From contig NZ_JAEK01000020.1 in assembly GCF_000518865.1 (NCBI RefSeq), positions 19,743 to 83,742 of the forward strand: a stretch of DNA of 64,000 bases, read 5' to 3'. The notes beneath the pieces were generated by a model, which was given only the letters and a program-made list of their open reading frames with translations, was not told the origin of the DNA and ran no database searches. Positions 1 through 8,751 of the stretch are shown piece by piece. How positions within the stretch are numbered: the stretch's first letter is position 1; every line of letters starts with the position of its first letter. This DNA comes from Bacillus sp. J37 (GTDB taxonomy: Bacteria; Bacillota; Bacilli; Bacillales; Bacillaceae). Both the position numbers and the translations under genes were made by a program.

Positions 1-115
1 CTCAGCGCCTAGCCCCTCTATGGTCTAGCTAATTTATTGAAGGCAAAGAACGCCCTCTATTCTAAATCGTCTTATGCATGTCGGGACTGATCAATGCGCT
101 TGCGCTTTTGTTCAG
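1..115. repeat. Degenerate copy of a Bacillaceae intergenic hairpin repeat
   Basis: This stretch shares ordered blocks with the fuller copy at 8752-8932: CAGCGCCTAGCCCC at the start, GAAGGCAA and GAACGCC in the middle, and a TGATCA...GCGCTT...CGCTTTT end. It lies upstream of the first gene and shows no coding signal. The left part may continue outside the window. Confidence 0.6.
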
Positions 116-206
116 TTGTCCGCTATTTTGACATAGCATCATGTATAATGGGAGATACTATGCTATTATCAAATTTTGTTTTAAAAGAAAGGGGAGGTGG
201 ATTCAA

Positions 207-2405
207 ATGTTTTTGCTGAAAACAAAGTGGTTGTTGATCAGCTTATTTGTTTTAGTTGAGATATTCGTTTTAGTTGCAGATTTATTCCTTCCTATTAAAC
301 ATATTGCTTTTTCAATCCTACATATTACCATCTCCTTAGTAACGGTGGTTTTTATCTTATTTCTTATTTATGTGATGAACAAAACGACGAAAGAACTCAA
401 ACATAGTAATGAACGGTTAAGATATATTTTTGATTCATTAGATGTTGCAATATGGTCGCATGATATGAAAACAGATCATTTAATGATTACACCAGGAATT
501 GAAAAGTTATATGGGTATTCCATGGATGAATTTTATCGTGATCAGCTTTTATGGAGAAAGGTTGTTCTTCCGGAAGATCAGAAGGTCATTGAAGAGCGGC
601 TGCAGCAATTGACTAAGAAGGAGCCAGTCACAAGCTTTTATCGTATTGTTCGGCCGGATGGAAAGGTTCGCTGGATTCGTGATCGGGGTATACCGACTTA
701 TGATGAAAAAGGGGATTTTGTCGATTTTTCAAGTGTCTTATTTGATGTAACAGAGCAAAAGGAGCGGGAGGAGCGCTACCGGGGAATAGTAGAAATGTCT
801 CCTGATATTATCGCTGTTATTAGGGATTGGAAGTTTGTGTTTATTAATAAAGCGGGAAACGAGCTTTTTGGCACCTCTGATATTATTGGACGTCATGTAC
901 TGGAATTTGTCTCTACTGAGAATGTGAGGAGTGTTAAGGACATTGTTCAGGAGATGGATGACAATGACCATGATATTGAAAAAAATTACTTCGAATGTCA
1001 GCTTTTATTATCAAATGGTGATGTGATTGATGCAGAAGTTTCTCTTATGAAAATTTTGTATGAAGGCAGAATCGCAAAGCTTGTAGTCGGTCGCGATATT
1101 ACCGAACGAAAAAAAGCTCAGCAATTGATTCACAATATGGCCTACTATGATTCGGTTACAAATCTTCCTAATCGAAACATGTTCAAAGAGCATGTAAATA
1201 ACAGTTTAACAACAAATGGTGAAAACCAAGAGCTTGCTGTCTTATTTTTAGATTTGGATCGATTTAAGGTGATTAATGATACAAAAGGACATTCAACTGG
1301 TGATCTTTTATTAAAGGATGTTGCAGATCGCATACGAAATACAGTGAAAAGTGATGGCCTTGTTTCCCGCCAAGGGGGAGATGAATTCTTAATCCTTCTC
1401 GAAGGAAAGAAGAAGGAAGAAATTGAAAAAATTGCCCAGCAAATCATAGACGATTTTTCCCGTCCGTTCTATGTTCATTGTGAAGAAATTTTTGTGACAG
1501 CCAGCATCGGTATTAGTCTTTATCCTTATGATGGAAAAGATCAGGAAACGTTGATTAAAAATGCGGATACCGCTATGTATTTGGCGAAAGAACATGGAAA
1601 AAATAATTTTCAGTACTATAATGAGGGTCTTAACACCCAATCAACAAGAAAAATGGTCCTTGAAGTTGGATTGCGAAAAGCACTTGATACAAATCAGTTT
1701 AACATGGTGTACCAGCCTCAGTTTGAACTGGAAACAGGTACGATTATTGGAGTGGAGGCTTTAATTCGTTGGGAGCATCCGGAGCTTGGTCCAATTTCCC
1801 CTGTGGAATTCATTCCGATTGCTGAAGAAACAGGGTTGATTGTTCAAATTGGAAAATGGATTTTACAACAAGTATGTAGAGATTATAATCAATGGAAGCA
1901 ACTTGGCCATGGATCAATCAAGATGGCTGTCAATATTTCAGTTCGTCAAATGCAGGAACAGGAATTTATCAGCAGTGTGAAGCAAGTCATGGAAGAATAT
2001 AATGTCGATCCTAACATGTTTGAACTTGAAATTACGGAAAGTATTATGCAAAATATCAATCAATCGATTGTCATATTGAAGGAGCTAAAACAACTTGGCG
2101 TCAAAATCGCCATTGATGATTTTGGAAAAGGCTACTCCTCATTAAGCTATTTAAAACATCTGCCGATTGATAAAATCAAAGTGGATAAATCATTTGTTGA
2201 TGATATTTTGGACCCAACTCACAATGGTTCAATTGCAAAAGCCATCATTGATATGGGACATATTATGAAATTCACCGTCATTGCCGAGGGGATTGAAGAA
2301 GAGAAACAAGTAGACTTTTTATTGAAAAATAACTGTAAACTGGGACAAGGGTTCTTTTTTAGTAAGCCATTGCCTGAGTATGAGATACGGAAGTTGTTCA
2401 GTTGA
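207..2405 (+). CDS. Membrane-bound PAS-PAS-GGDEF-EAL cyclic-di-GMP enzyme
   Basis: Predicted to make and/or degrade c-di-GMP at the membrane. Two hydrophobic segments (about residues 8-30 and 35-58) are followed by two PAS domains (about 70-190 and 195-315), a GGDEF domain and an EAL domain. The GGDEF signature is intact at residues 390-394. The product-inhibition RxxD motif just upstream is not present in recognisable form. The EAL motif starts at residue 517, and the later phosphodiesterase motifs (LEITES, DDFGKGYSS, AEGIE) are intact, so phosphodiesterase activity is expected. The ATG at 207 is preferred over the ATG at 141 because GGGGAGG lies at 191-197 with correct spacing. The gene stands alone with its own terminator. 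The signal sensed by the PAS domains cannot be read from sequence. Which of the two activities dominates is unknown. Confidence 0.93.
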   Translation: MFLLKTKWLLISLFVLVEIFVLVADLFLPIKHIAFSILHITISLVTVVFILFLIYVMNKTTKELKHSNERLRYIFDSLDVAIWSHDMKTDHLMITPGIEKLYGYSMDEFYRDQLLWRKVVLPEDQKVIEERLQQLTKKEPVTSFYRIVRPDGKVRWIRDRGIPTYDEKGDFVDFSSVLFDVTEQKEREERYRGIVEMSPDIIAVIRDWKFVFINKAGNELFGTSDIIGRHVLEFVSTENVRSVKDIVQEMDDNDHDIEKNYFECQLLLSNGDVIDAEVSLMKILYEGRIAKLVVGRDITERKKAQQLIHNMAYYDSVTNLPNRNMFKEHVNNSLTTNGENQELAVLFLDLDRFKVINDTKGHSTGDLLLKDVADRIRNTVKSDGLVSRQGGDEFLILLEGKKKEEIEKIAQQIIDDFSRPFYVHCEEIFVTASIGISLYPYDGKDQETLIKNADTAMYLAKEHGKNNFQYYNEGLNTQSTRKMVLEVGLRKALDTNQFNMVYQPQFELETGTIIGVEALIRWEHPELGPISPVEFIPIAEETGLIVQIGKWILQQVCRDYNQWKQLGHGSIKMAVNISVRQMQEQEFISSVKQVMEEYNVDPNMFELEITESIMQNINQSIVILKELKQLGVKIAIDDFGKGYSSLSYLKHLPIDKIKVDKSFVDDILDPTHNGSIAKAIIDMGHIMKFTVIAEGIEEEKQVDFLLKNNCKLGQGFFFSKPLPEYEIRKLFS

Positions 2406-2407
2406 AG

Positions 2408-2436
2408 CCCCTGTGGAAAGATCTGCAGGGGTTTTT
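2408..2436 (+). terminator. Rho-independent terminator of the c-di-GMP gene
   Basis: CCCCTG (2408-2413) pairs with CAGGGG (2426-2431), followed by a T-run, directly after the stop codon. Confidence 0.85.
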
Positions 2437-2466
2437 GCTTTGTTGGTTAAGGTTGATATGGTGTGG

Positions 2467-2557
2467 GACGCAACTAAGTGGGAAAACGACGCAACATTTG
2501 TATGTTTTGACGCAAAGAAGCATCGGATAGACGCAACTAAACCTAAAATGACACAAC
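2467..2557. repeat. Array A: GACGCAAC core repeated every 21 bp
   Basis: Five copies of GACGCAAC or a one-base variant begin at 2467, 2488, 2509, 2530 and 2550. The spacing is 21, 21, 21 and 20 bp. The roughly 13 bases between cores are not conserved, so this is not a simple tandem duplication. The array lies between two facing terminators of convergent genes, in DNA that should be little transcribed. No known element is recognised. Confidence 0.75.
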
Positions 2558-2602
2558 ACAAATCACAAGCCCATGAATTCCGGTACTGCCAGCTGTGGAT
2601 AC

Positions 2603-2645
2603 AAGAAAAACAGCAGCATATTTTTGTTTTGCTGCTGTTTTTCTT
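2603..2645 (-). terminator. Terminator of the TIM-barrel gene
   Basis: A 15-bp perfect stem, 2603-2617 with 2631-2645, is A/T-rich on its outer side and GC-rich at its top (CAGCAGC/GCTGCTG). It sits at the stop codon of the minus-strand gene and may work in both directions. Confidence 0.8.
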
Positions 2646-3690
2646 AAATTCTACTAAAATACTCAGCACTTTCAATCATCAATCGACAGTCCAGAAATTG
2701 ACTTTCACTCAAATCAATCTCAAAAATAAAATCTGTATCTCCGACGAAAGGCTTCACCGTTGCCCAGTTGATGCTTCCTTTTCCAAGCGGCAATGAATCA
2801 TGCTCTACACCAAGTGAATCAACAAGGTGATAGTAGTCAGCGTATGAAGAGTAGGTTTCTAGATGATGCTCCAACGCTCGATTATTACCTTTTAACGCAA
2901 TGAAAGTATGGCTAACATCAATATTTAAAGGCAAATGAAGGGGACGGACGATTTCGTTAAGTAGATGTGGATTCTCAGCTGAAAAAATTCCTTCTGTTGT
3001 ATCCTCCCATAAAAATGATTGATTACAAATATGAAGAATTTCCTCAATGCGTTTTCTCATTTCATACCGTTTTTCCTTATCCGCGAAATTGGAGCATTCA
3101 GAATCTGAATAATGACAATGTATAATACATTTGATGTTTTCCTGCTTACAAATAGATGCAATAAGTTCACTGGACCAATTATAAAATTGGCGCATCTCCG
3201 GACTGGAGCTAATAATATCTAAATACCGACCGTGGTGTTTCATCGGATGATGAAGGTAGACGCGAATTCCTCTTGCTTTTAACAGACGAATGTAATCAAC
3301 AATTTCATACGGATGATACAGGTTTTTCTCTGTTAAATGAAGCTCCATAATCTCAGGCTGATAAAGAAGACGATCACGTATCTGCTCTTCACTAATAGCG
3401 GCCTTTAATCGAATGTACCGAATAGTTCTCAGCTCCTTTAAGTAGATCCCTAATAAAGTGTATTCAGAAATATTAGCTTCTATTAAATAATTATAAATAA
3501 AGGGCTGTTCGGTTTTAATATTTTTAAAGCTGCTAGTGGAATGGAGCGGAAGACACTTGACTCCTGCGGGAAGTAGAGGAAAGGCTGAGACCCCGCAGGC
3601 GAAGCCGAGGAGGCTCAGCTTCCTCCCCGGCGACTCTTGTGTCTGGAGCGCAATGCAACGGACTAAGTTTTTAAAAGCACCAAACACCAA
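2644..3690 (-). CDS. Sugar-phosphate isomerase/epimerase-like TIM-barrel protein with repeat-derived 5' end
   Basis: The body (upstream limit about 3525) resembles the AP-endonuclease-2/xylose-isomerase-like TIM-barrel family. Visible motifs are IIHCHYSD, FLWEDTTEG, LNIDVSHTF, a YHLVDSLGVEHD...PLGKGSINW block and FIFEI, which carry the usual metal-ligand His, Asp and Glu residues. The first roughly 50 codons of the open frame are translation of a dispersed repeat (3533-3660). The only upstream start is TTG at 3690, placed just behind the terminator of brnQ and with a poorly spaced GGAGG. No ATG, GTG or TTG lies between the repeat and the conserved body. Either the repeat insertion removed the native start, leaving a damaged gene, or translation now begins in repeat DNA. 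The substrate is unknown. Confidence 0.7.
   Translation of the reverse strand: MVFGAFKNLVRCIALQTQESPGRKLSLLGFACGVSAFPLLPAGVKCLPLHSTSSFKNIKTEQPFIYNYLIEANISEYTLLGIYLKELRTIRYIRLKAAISEEQIRDRLLYQPEIMELHLTEKNLYHPYEIVDYIRLLKARGIRVYLHHPMKHHGRYLDIISSSPEMRQFYNWSSELIASICKQENIKCIIHCHYSDSECSNFADKEKRYEMRKRIEEILHICNQSFLWEDTTEGIFSAENPHLLNEIVRPLHLPLNIDVSHTFIALKGNNRALEHHLETYSSYADYYHLVDSLGVEHDSLPLGKGSINWATVKPFVGDTDFIFEIDLSESQFLDCRLMIESAEYFSRI
3533..3660. repeat. Dispersed repeat, long copy
   Basis: This copy starts AGTGGAATGGAGCGGAAG and runs through TCCTGCGGGAAGTAGAGGAA and GGCTGAGACCCCGCAG to GTCTGGAGCG. A second copy lies at 6656-6746 in the opposite orientation. This copy has about 40 extra internal bases containing a GAGGAGGCTCAGCTTCCTC-type hairpin. 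It forms the 5' end of the TIM-barrel frame. Confidence 0.8.
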
Positions 3691-3716
3691 AAACCCTGAA
3701 AGAAATCCTCCCAGGG
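3690..3716 (-). terminator. Terminator of the first brnQ
   Basis: On the minus strand CCCTG and CAGGG flank a 13-base loop and are followed by TTTTT, starting immediately after the brnQ stop codon. Confidence 0.7.
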
Positions 3717-5027
3717 CTAAGCTCTATTTACCATACTAATCACATACCCAACAACGATACCAATAACCGCAGGTATAAACCAACCAATTCCAATCGTAAA
3801 TAACGGGATAAAATCTAAATTCAATCCATCCATATTCACACCAGCTGCCATCAATCCATCAATGATACTGAAAACGGCCGTGATACTTAAACTAATGATA
3901 TATACAATTGATTTTGCTGGTAGTACATACTCTAAAAATGATAACAGAATCAAAACAATCGCTAAAGGATAGAGAGCTGTTAACAATGGAACTGACAAAG
4001 AAATCAGTTGTGATAAGCCGAAGTTCGCTACACATGTACTGAATATAGATAGAATTAGAACGATTTGTTTATAACGTAATTTCGGAAACGCCTTTGATAG
4101 ATAGTTTCCGCAAGCAGATATCAAGCCCACACTTGTTGTTAAACAAGCAAATGTGATCGCAAGTCCCAACACTATTTTTCCAAGAGGACCGAATAAAGCA
4201 CTGGCTGTTGAAGATAAAATGGCGCCTCCGTTGTCTAGATATCCTATTGATGATACGCTTGAAGCACCGATAAACGCTAGCGATGCATAAACAAACACAA
4301 GCCCTGCGCTTGCGATAAGTCCTGCTTTTATACATACCTTCGTAATGGCAAATCGGTCTTTTATTCCCTGCTCTTTAATGGAAGAAATCACCACGATCCC
4401 AAATACAAGAGCACTTAACGTATCCATTGTTAAATATCCTTCTAAAAATCCCTTGAAAAACGCACCCTCTACATAATCACCTTGTGGCGCTTGAAAACTT
4501 CCCATCGGTGTGAGCAGTGCTTTTCCAGTTAGGATAACAAGAATAGTTAATAAAGCAGGTGTCAGTATTTTTCCAATCCGATCAACTAATTTGCTCGGAT
4601 TTAATGATAACCAATACGTAAGTGTAAAATAGATGATGGTATAAATTAATAGAGGTGTTTTTGTATCTATTAATTGTTCTGGAAGAAATGGGATCACACT
4701 AATTTCATAAGAAACTGTCCCGGTTCTTGGAATTCCGAAAAAGGGACCAATTGTTAAATACAAAATAATCGGAAAAATCAGACCAAATGTTGGGTGAACT
4801 TTGTTTCCGATTGTTTGAATGTCATTACCCGATAGTGCAATCGCAACAATTCCTAAAAATGGTAGACCAACCCCGGTAATTAAAAATCCTAAAATGGCTG
4901 TCCAAGTATGGACTCCGGCCTGTTGTCCCAATGCTGGTGGGAAAATCATATTTCCTGCACCAAAAAAGAGCGCAAATAGCATTAAACCGATAACAATTGT
5001 TTGCTTACCGGATTGTGTTTGTTTCAT
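3717..5027 (-). CDS. brnQ: Branched-chain amino acid carrier BrnQ (copy 1)
   Basis: A polytopic membrane carrier of 436 residues, predicted to import leucine, isoleucine and valine with a cation gradient. The family hallmark FFGAGNMIFPP is at the N-terminus and about twelve hydrophobic segments follow. The length fits the LIVCS family. The ATG at 5027 is chosen over the ATG at 5093 because AGGAGG lies just upstream. It is divergent from a second brnQ across a 238-bp AT-rich spacer, and the two proteins are clearly paralogous (shared FFGAGN, EGYLTMD/DGYLTMD, LVFGIVV and SLxPSKLVDRxGK motifs). CodY control is plausible from family knowledge, but I see no convincing CodY box. Confidence 0.93.
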   Translation of the reverse strand: MKQTQSGKQTIVIGLMLFALFFGAGNMIFPPALGQQAGVHTWTAILGFLITGVGLPFLGIVAIALSGNDIQTIGNKVHPTFGLIFPIILYLTIGPFFGIPRTGTVSYEISVIPFLPEQLIDTKTPLLIYTIIYFTLTYWLSLNPSKLVDRIGKILTPALLTILVILTGKALLTPMGSFQAPQGDYVEGAFFKGFLEGYLTMDTLSALVFGIVVISSIKEQGIKDRFAITKVCIKAGLIASAGLVFVYASLAFIGASSVSSIGYLDNGGAILSSTASALFGPLGKIVLGLAITFACLTTSVGLISACGNYLSKAFPKLRYKQIVLILSIFSTCVANFGLSQLISLSVPLLTALYPLAIVLILLSFLEYVLPAKSIVYIISLSITAVFSIIDGLMAAGVNMDGLNLDFIPLFTIGIGWFIPAVIGIVVGYVISMVNRA

Positions 5028-5265
5028 AATTTCCTCCTGAAAAGCTATATTAATAAAATTCCCTAAATTTCGACACAAAGGATAGTGTAGCATAAATTAT
5101 AAGAATTTTATAGAAAAAAATAAATTTTATAATAACTTCCAATTTTAAAATTTATATTAGAATAATCTTAATTGTTTTAATACTCTATCTATTTTCAATA
5201 GACTAGATTTTATAGTGGCTCCTTGTTATAATTCAGCCTATTATACGGAAGGAGCTTGGTTAACC
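5028..5265. promoter_or_regulatory. Divergent promoter region between the two brnQ genes
   Basis: A very AT-rich spacer. TATAAT at 5227-5232 could be the -10 box for the right-hand gene, and TATAAT on the minus strand at 5096-5101 for the left-hand gene. Neither has a good -35 box, so the promoter calls are weak. Confidence 0.4.
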
Positions 5266-6582
5266 ATGCTAAAGAAAAATGAACTTATTTTTATTAGTTT
5301 TATGCTTTTTTCGATGTTTTTTGGTGCAGGAAACCTTATCTTTCCAGCATTTTTAGGTAGTTCTGCAGGAGAAGATGTGTGGCTTTCTCTCGCAGGCTTT
5401 ATTACAACAGCAGTAGGTTTGCCAATTCTTGGTGTTCTAGCTGTTGCCAAGGCTGGCAGTTTTCATACACTCGTAAACCGTGTTCATCCAATTTTCGCCT
5501 TTTTATTTCCATTATTAATCTATGTTTCCATTGGACCTGGTTTGGCGATTCCAAGAGCAGGTTCGATTGCCTATGAAATGGGGATGAAGCCATTTTTACC
5601 TGAAACATGGATGAATCAATCCGTCATGTTAGCTGTGTATACAATCATTTTTTTCGCTGTAACATTGTGGTTAAGCTTACAGCCATCGAAGCTTGTTGAT
5701 CGGTTTGGGAAACTATTAACACCTATTTTATTAATCATGATTGCACTCATTTTTGTGAAAAGTCTAATTACACCGATGGGAGAATTTCCTGTAGCAACAG
5801 GTGCGTATCAAGATAATTCGTTTTTCCAAGGGTTTATGGATGGCTATTTAACAATGGATGCACTCGCTGCATTGGTGTTTGGAATTGTTGTTGCGAATAC
5901 GATCCGTTCTAAAGGTGTACAGGATACAAAGCTTGTTTCTAAATATATGGGCTTTGCAGGTCTAGGTGCTGGAATCTTACTTGCTTCCATTTATACGATT
6001 CTTGGATTCCTGGGTGCATCAAGTGCATCTCTTGGTACTTCAGAAAATGGAGCCGGAGTATTAACGATTGTGATGAATGAATTATTTGGCAGTATAGGCA
6101 TTATCTTGCTTGGTTTACTTTTTACCCTAGCTTGCTTATGTGTATGTATCGGTCTAATTATTTCATGTAGTCAATACTTTGCAACACTTTTTCCAAAGCT
6201 TTCGTACAAAAAGTGGGCTGTGATTCTCGCTGTGCTTAGCTTATTGGTTGCGAATTTAGGGTTGAACCAGATTTTATCGATTTCTGTTCCGATTTTAGGA
6301 GCTATTTATCCGATCGCAGTTGTCTTAATTTTACTTGGACTTGTAGGCAACAGGGTAAGTCATTCTGTTTATTTGGTTGCAACGATTTTCACAGCTGTCT
6401 TTAGTGTGATTGAAACGATTAATACAACATTTTTAAATGGGATGTTAAATGATGTATTAGGGGTTATTCCTCTTTATGAGCAGGGTGTTGGCTGGATTCT
6501 ACCGGCGCTTGTGGGCGTGATTGTTGGTTATTTTATGAGAAAAATATATAGTCAACCTGATTTTGAAGAGGTTGCTGCGTAG
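5266..6582 (+). CDS. brnQ: Branched-chain amino acid carrier BrnQ (copy 2)
   Basis: Second LIVCS-family carrier, 438 residues, with the FFGAGNLIFPAF signature and about twelve membrane segments. It probably shares the branched-chain substrates with copy 1. Sequence differences in the C-terminal half may reflect different affinity or specificity. The ATG at 5266 follows GGAAGGAG by 11 bases, and the longer frame from 5215 adds an unlikely polar leader. It has its own strong terminator. The head-to-head arrangement with copy 1 suggests an old inverted duplication or shared regulation. Confidence 0.93.
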   Translation: MLKKNELIFISFMLFSMFFGAGNLIFPAFLGSSAGEDVWLSLAGFITTAVGLPILGVLAVAKAGSFHTLVNRVHPIFAFLFPLLIYVSIGPGLAIPRAGSIAYEMGMKPFLPETWMNQSVMLAVYTIIFFAVTLWLSLQPSKLVDRFGKLLTPILLIMIALIFVKSLITPMGEFPVATGAYQDNSFFQGFMDGYLTMDALAALVFGIVVANTIRSKGVQDTKLVSKYMGFAGLGAGILLASIYTILGFLGASSASLGTSENGAGVLTIVMNELFGSIGIILLGLLFTLACLCVCIGLIISCSQYFATLFPKLSYKKWAVILAVLSLLVANLGLNQILSISVPILGAIYPIAVVLILLGLVGNRVSHSVYLVATIFTAVFSVIETINTTFLNGMLNDVLGVIPLYEQGVGWILPALVGVIVGYFMRKIYSQPDFEEVAA

Positions 6583-6584
6583 GG

Positions 6585-6611
6585 AGAGTGCGGGTTCGCG
6601 CTCTTTTTTTT
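6585..6611 (+). terminator. Terminator of brnQ copy 2
   Basis: AGAGTGCG (6585-6592) pairs with CGCGCTCT (6597-6604) and a long T-run follows. Confidence 0.88.
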
Positions 6612-6655
6612 GGTCTGTTTTCGCAAATTTAATACAAGAGATGTTAAAATTAGTT

Positions 6656-6746
6656 CTATTACGCTCCAGACACTCGCTTTCTGCGGGGTCTCAGCCATTC
6701 CTCTACTTCCCGCAGGAGTTGAGTTTCTTCCGCTCCATTCCACTAT
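6656..6746. repeat. Dispersed repeat, short inverted copy
   Basis: The reverse complement matches the copy at 3533-3660 closely at both ends but lacks its internal hairpin segment. It is non-coding and sits between a terminator and the 3' end of the SEC-C gene. Confidence 0.8.
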
Positions 6747-6804
6747 AGAGGTAGAAGTGAAGTCAAGAGCAGCAATCTTTGTGAAAACAGCTATTAGTAC
6801 GAAA

Positions 6805-6838
6805 AGGGACTCACCCCTTATCCCAGGAGAAAGTCCCT
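6805..6838 (-). terminator. Terminator of the SEC-C gene
   Basis: AGGGACT (6805-6811) pairs with AGTCCCT (6832-6838). On the minus strand the stem is followed by TTTT. Confidence 0.6.
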
Positions 6839-6848
6839 ACTTAAAAAA

Positions 6849-8699
6849 TTATTTCACTTTTTGTCCTTCTACATACTCAATTAACTGTTCTTCAGCATCT
6901 TTTGCAATATGACCAACTGCTTTTGCAATCGCCGTAGCTTTTTCTTCTTTCACAAGCCATTTCGCCAGAGCTTTTATTGTGCTCATAAAGTCTTTTGCAA
7001 CGGTTTTGCTCATTGGGTCATAGAGTGAAGGGAGGTCTCTTAAGCATACTTGCTTCCAGAAATCTTCGTCACATGCATCCCAGCTGTCAACTGCATGTCC
7101 TTCTAGAATTTCTCTTAAATCGAATAAGCAGTTTCGATATTTTCGTAATGTGAGGTCTGATTTCCCATCTGTTTTTTCCTTGAAAAACGTAACAAGGTCT
7201 TCTGAATAAAAGGTATTTACTGTTGATGGAGTGAATCCTAATAATTCATAAACAGGGATATCTTCTTCTTTAACGAGTGTTTGTCCTTCACTTGTCGAGA
7301 CAATTTCAGTTATGGTTGTGAGACGCTCAGTTCCACCTGTGACAAATGGTGAAAGTGGCAGGCCGAGTTCTTTTCGGACACTGTTGAAATCAGCTGTGAT
7401 CTCGATTTGCTTGAATTCACGCTGGGCTTGCGTAAATAAATTGTATTCTCTTTGCTGTAAATATGCTTCAACCACATCTGTTTGTCCTTCATTCACTAAG
7501 TCTAGTACAGATTTGTCTCCGAATAGTGGAAGCTTCAAATCTAAATCTAAACGTACATCATGGTTAGCGTAAAGCAGCATATATTGTGGAGCACCCTCCG
7601 GTATAGAAGCAACTGTGTTTTTCAGCTCAACCGTTTTCGGAACCTCCATTGTTTTCTGTTGCTCATCCTGCAATGTCATGAGGCCTGAATGAAAGACTGA
7701 TTGTAATTCTTCTATCGTATCCTCTTTAAGGGTGATGTATGTTAACGTATTACCCTCAATTGTGAGTGTTCCAATCACATTGCCAATATTGATTGGTTCT
7801 GTTAGTGCATTGTCCGTATATTGATACCAAGCATTCACCCAATTACTTACTTTCAGCTGGTTCTCCCATTTGTCGATTAAAAAGTGAGGCTCAGCTTGGA
7901 GCAGATCGAACAGTGCTTGCTGATTAAGGATCTGATATCTATTGATATATTGAGTAATTTCACTTTTTTCGGTGTTTTCCCGAACTTTTGCCATATTAAA
8001 GGCAGCCAACACTTCAGGATAGTAATCCATCATCACTTGTTCGACAGATAGAGTCTGTTCTTTTTGAAGCTCTGTTATCACATTTATCGCTTTTTCAATG
8101 TTTTCCGGGCCTTGAACGATTCGGACTCCGTTAAAATAGTATAAAGAGTCAAATTGCTCAATCAGAGCGAATGTACTGCTCCAAGGTGCAACCGCGTCTT
8201 TAAGGTTTTCCTGCATTTTTGCTAGAGGATATGTTTCATTTGTCAGCATATCCTTGAAAATGACGCTTTTTTCATCATGGTCAACAGCTTGAACCAGCTT
8301 TGGAGTCAGAGACTTCCATGTTTGAGCCATCTCAAGTTCATCCTGTGAAAGACGTTTCTCTTGGGTTGAAATAAACCATTCAATCCCACGCAACCCATTT
8401 TCATAACGATGGAAAAAGATAAGCCAGAACTCAAAAAATGGATTTTCATTTTTACTAGATAGAGTGTGCTCAGTTCTTCTTTTAAACTCACTAAATAATT
8501 TGTACTGCTGACTTGCAGGCAGCTCTTTATAAATGAAATCCTTTATTTTAAGTGTCAGCATATGCTTTTGCTGATAAAAACGCTCTTCCTTTACTTCGTG
8601 CAGTTGAATAACACTTGATTTCTTCATACAGCACTTTTTATATTTTTTCCCGCTTCCGCATATACACGGGTCATTACGTCTTGGTTCCACTTTCATCAC
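6849..8699 (-). CDS. SEC-C zinc-motif protein of unknown function
   Basis: A 616-residue soluble protein. The N-terminal 27 residues are a SEC-C motif (PRRNDPCICGSGKKYKKCC), the small zinc site also found at the SecA C-terminus. The remaining roughly 590 residues match no family I can name and contain no obvious membrane segment, signal peptide or catalytic signature. The start may be the first or second Met; both precede the motif. The gene is monocistronic, bounded by a terminator downstream and a repeat-filled spacer upstream. In Bacillaceae such proteins are usually annotated only by the SEC-C domain, so no function is proposed. Confidence 0.85.
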   Translation of the reverse strand: MMKVEPRRNDPCICGSGKKYKKCCMKKSSVIQLHEVKEERFYQQKHMLTLKIKDFIYKELPASQQYKLFSEFKRRTEHTLSSKNENPFFEFWLIFFHRYENGLRGIEWFISTQEKRLSQDELEMAQTWKSLTPKLVQAVDHDEKSVIFKDMLTNETYPLAKMQENLKDAVAPWSSTFALIEQFDSLYYFNGVRIVQGPENIEKAINVITELQKEQTLSVEQVMMDYYPEVLAAFNMAKVRENTEKSEITQYINRYQILNQQALFDLLQAEPHFLIDKWENQLKVSNWVNAWYQYTDNALTEPINIGNVIGTLTIEGNTLTYITLKEDTIEELQSVFHSGLMTLQDEQQKTMEVPKTVELKNTVASIPEGAPQYMLLYANHDVRLDLDLKLPLFGDKSVLDLVNEGQTDVVEAYLQQREYNLFTQAQREFKQIEITADFNSVRKELGLPLSPFVTGGTERLTTITEIVSTSEGQTLVKEEDIPVYELLGFTPSTVNTFYSEDLVTFFKEKTDGKSDLTLRKYRNCLFDLREILEGHAVDSWDACDEDFWKQVCLRDLPSLYDPMSKTVAKDFMSTIKALAKWLVKEEKATAIAKAVGHIAKDAEEQLIEYVEGQKVK

Positions 8700-8751
8700 C
8701 TATCATTCTTTTCTAAACATATTAAGCAGTTTATATTTATACATAGTTTTG

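Noticed and set aside
128..149. Sigma-A promoter TTGACA/TATAAT before the first gene
   Set aside because: The two boxes are only 10 bp apart, too close to act together.
141..206. ATG at 141 as start of the c-di-GMP enzyme
   Set aside because: No ribosome site precedes it, while the ATG at 207 has GGGGAGG at proper distance just before the membrane segment.
2467..2557. CRISPR array as explanation of the phased repeats
   Set aside because: Cores are 8 bp with 13-bp spacers, far too short for CRISPR repeats and spacers, and no cas genes are in the window.
2380..2796. 138-codon plus-strand open frame across the terminator and array A
   Set aside because: It overlaps the end of the c-di-GMP gene, both terminators and the next gene's coding strand; no ribosome site or recognisable protein.
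5100..5150. CodY box between the brnQ genes
   Set aside because: AATTTTATAGAAAA-like sequence has an offset relative to the CodY consensus and the region is so AT-rich that chance matches are expected.
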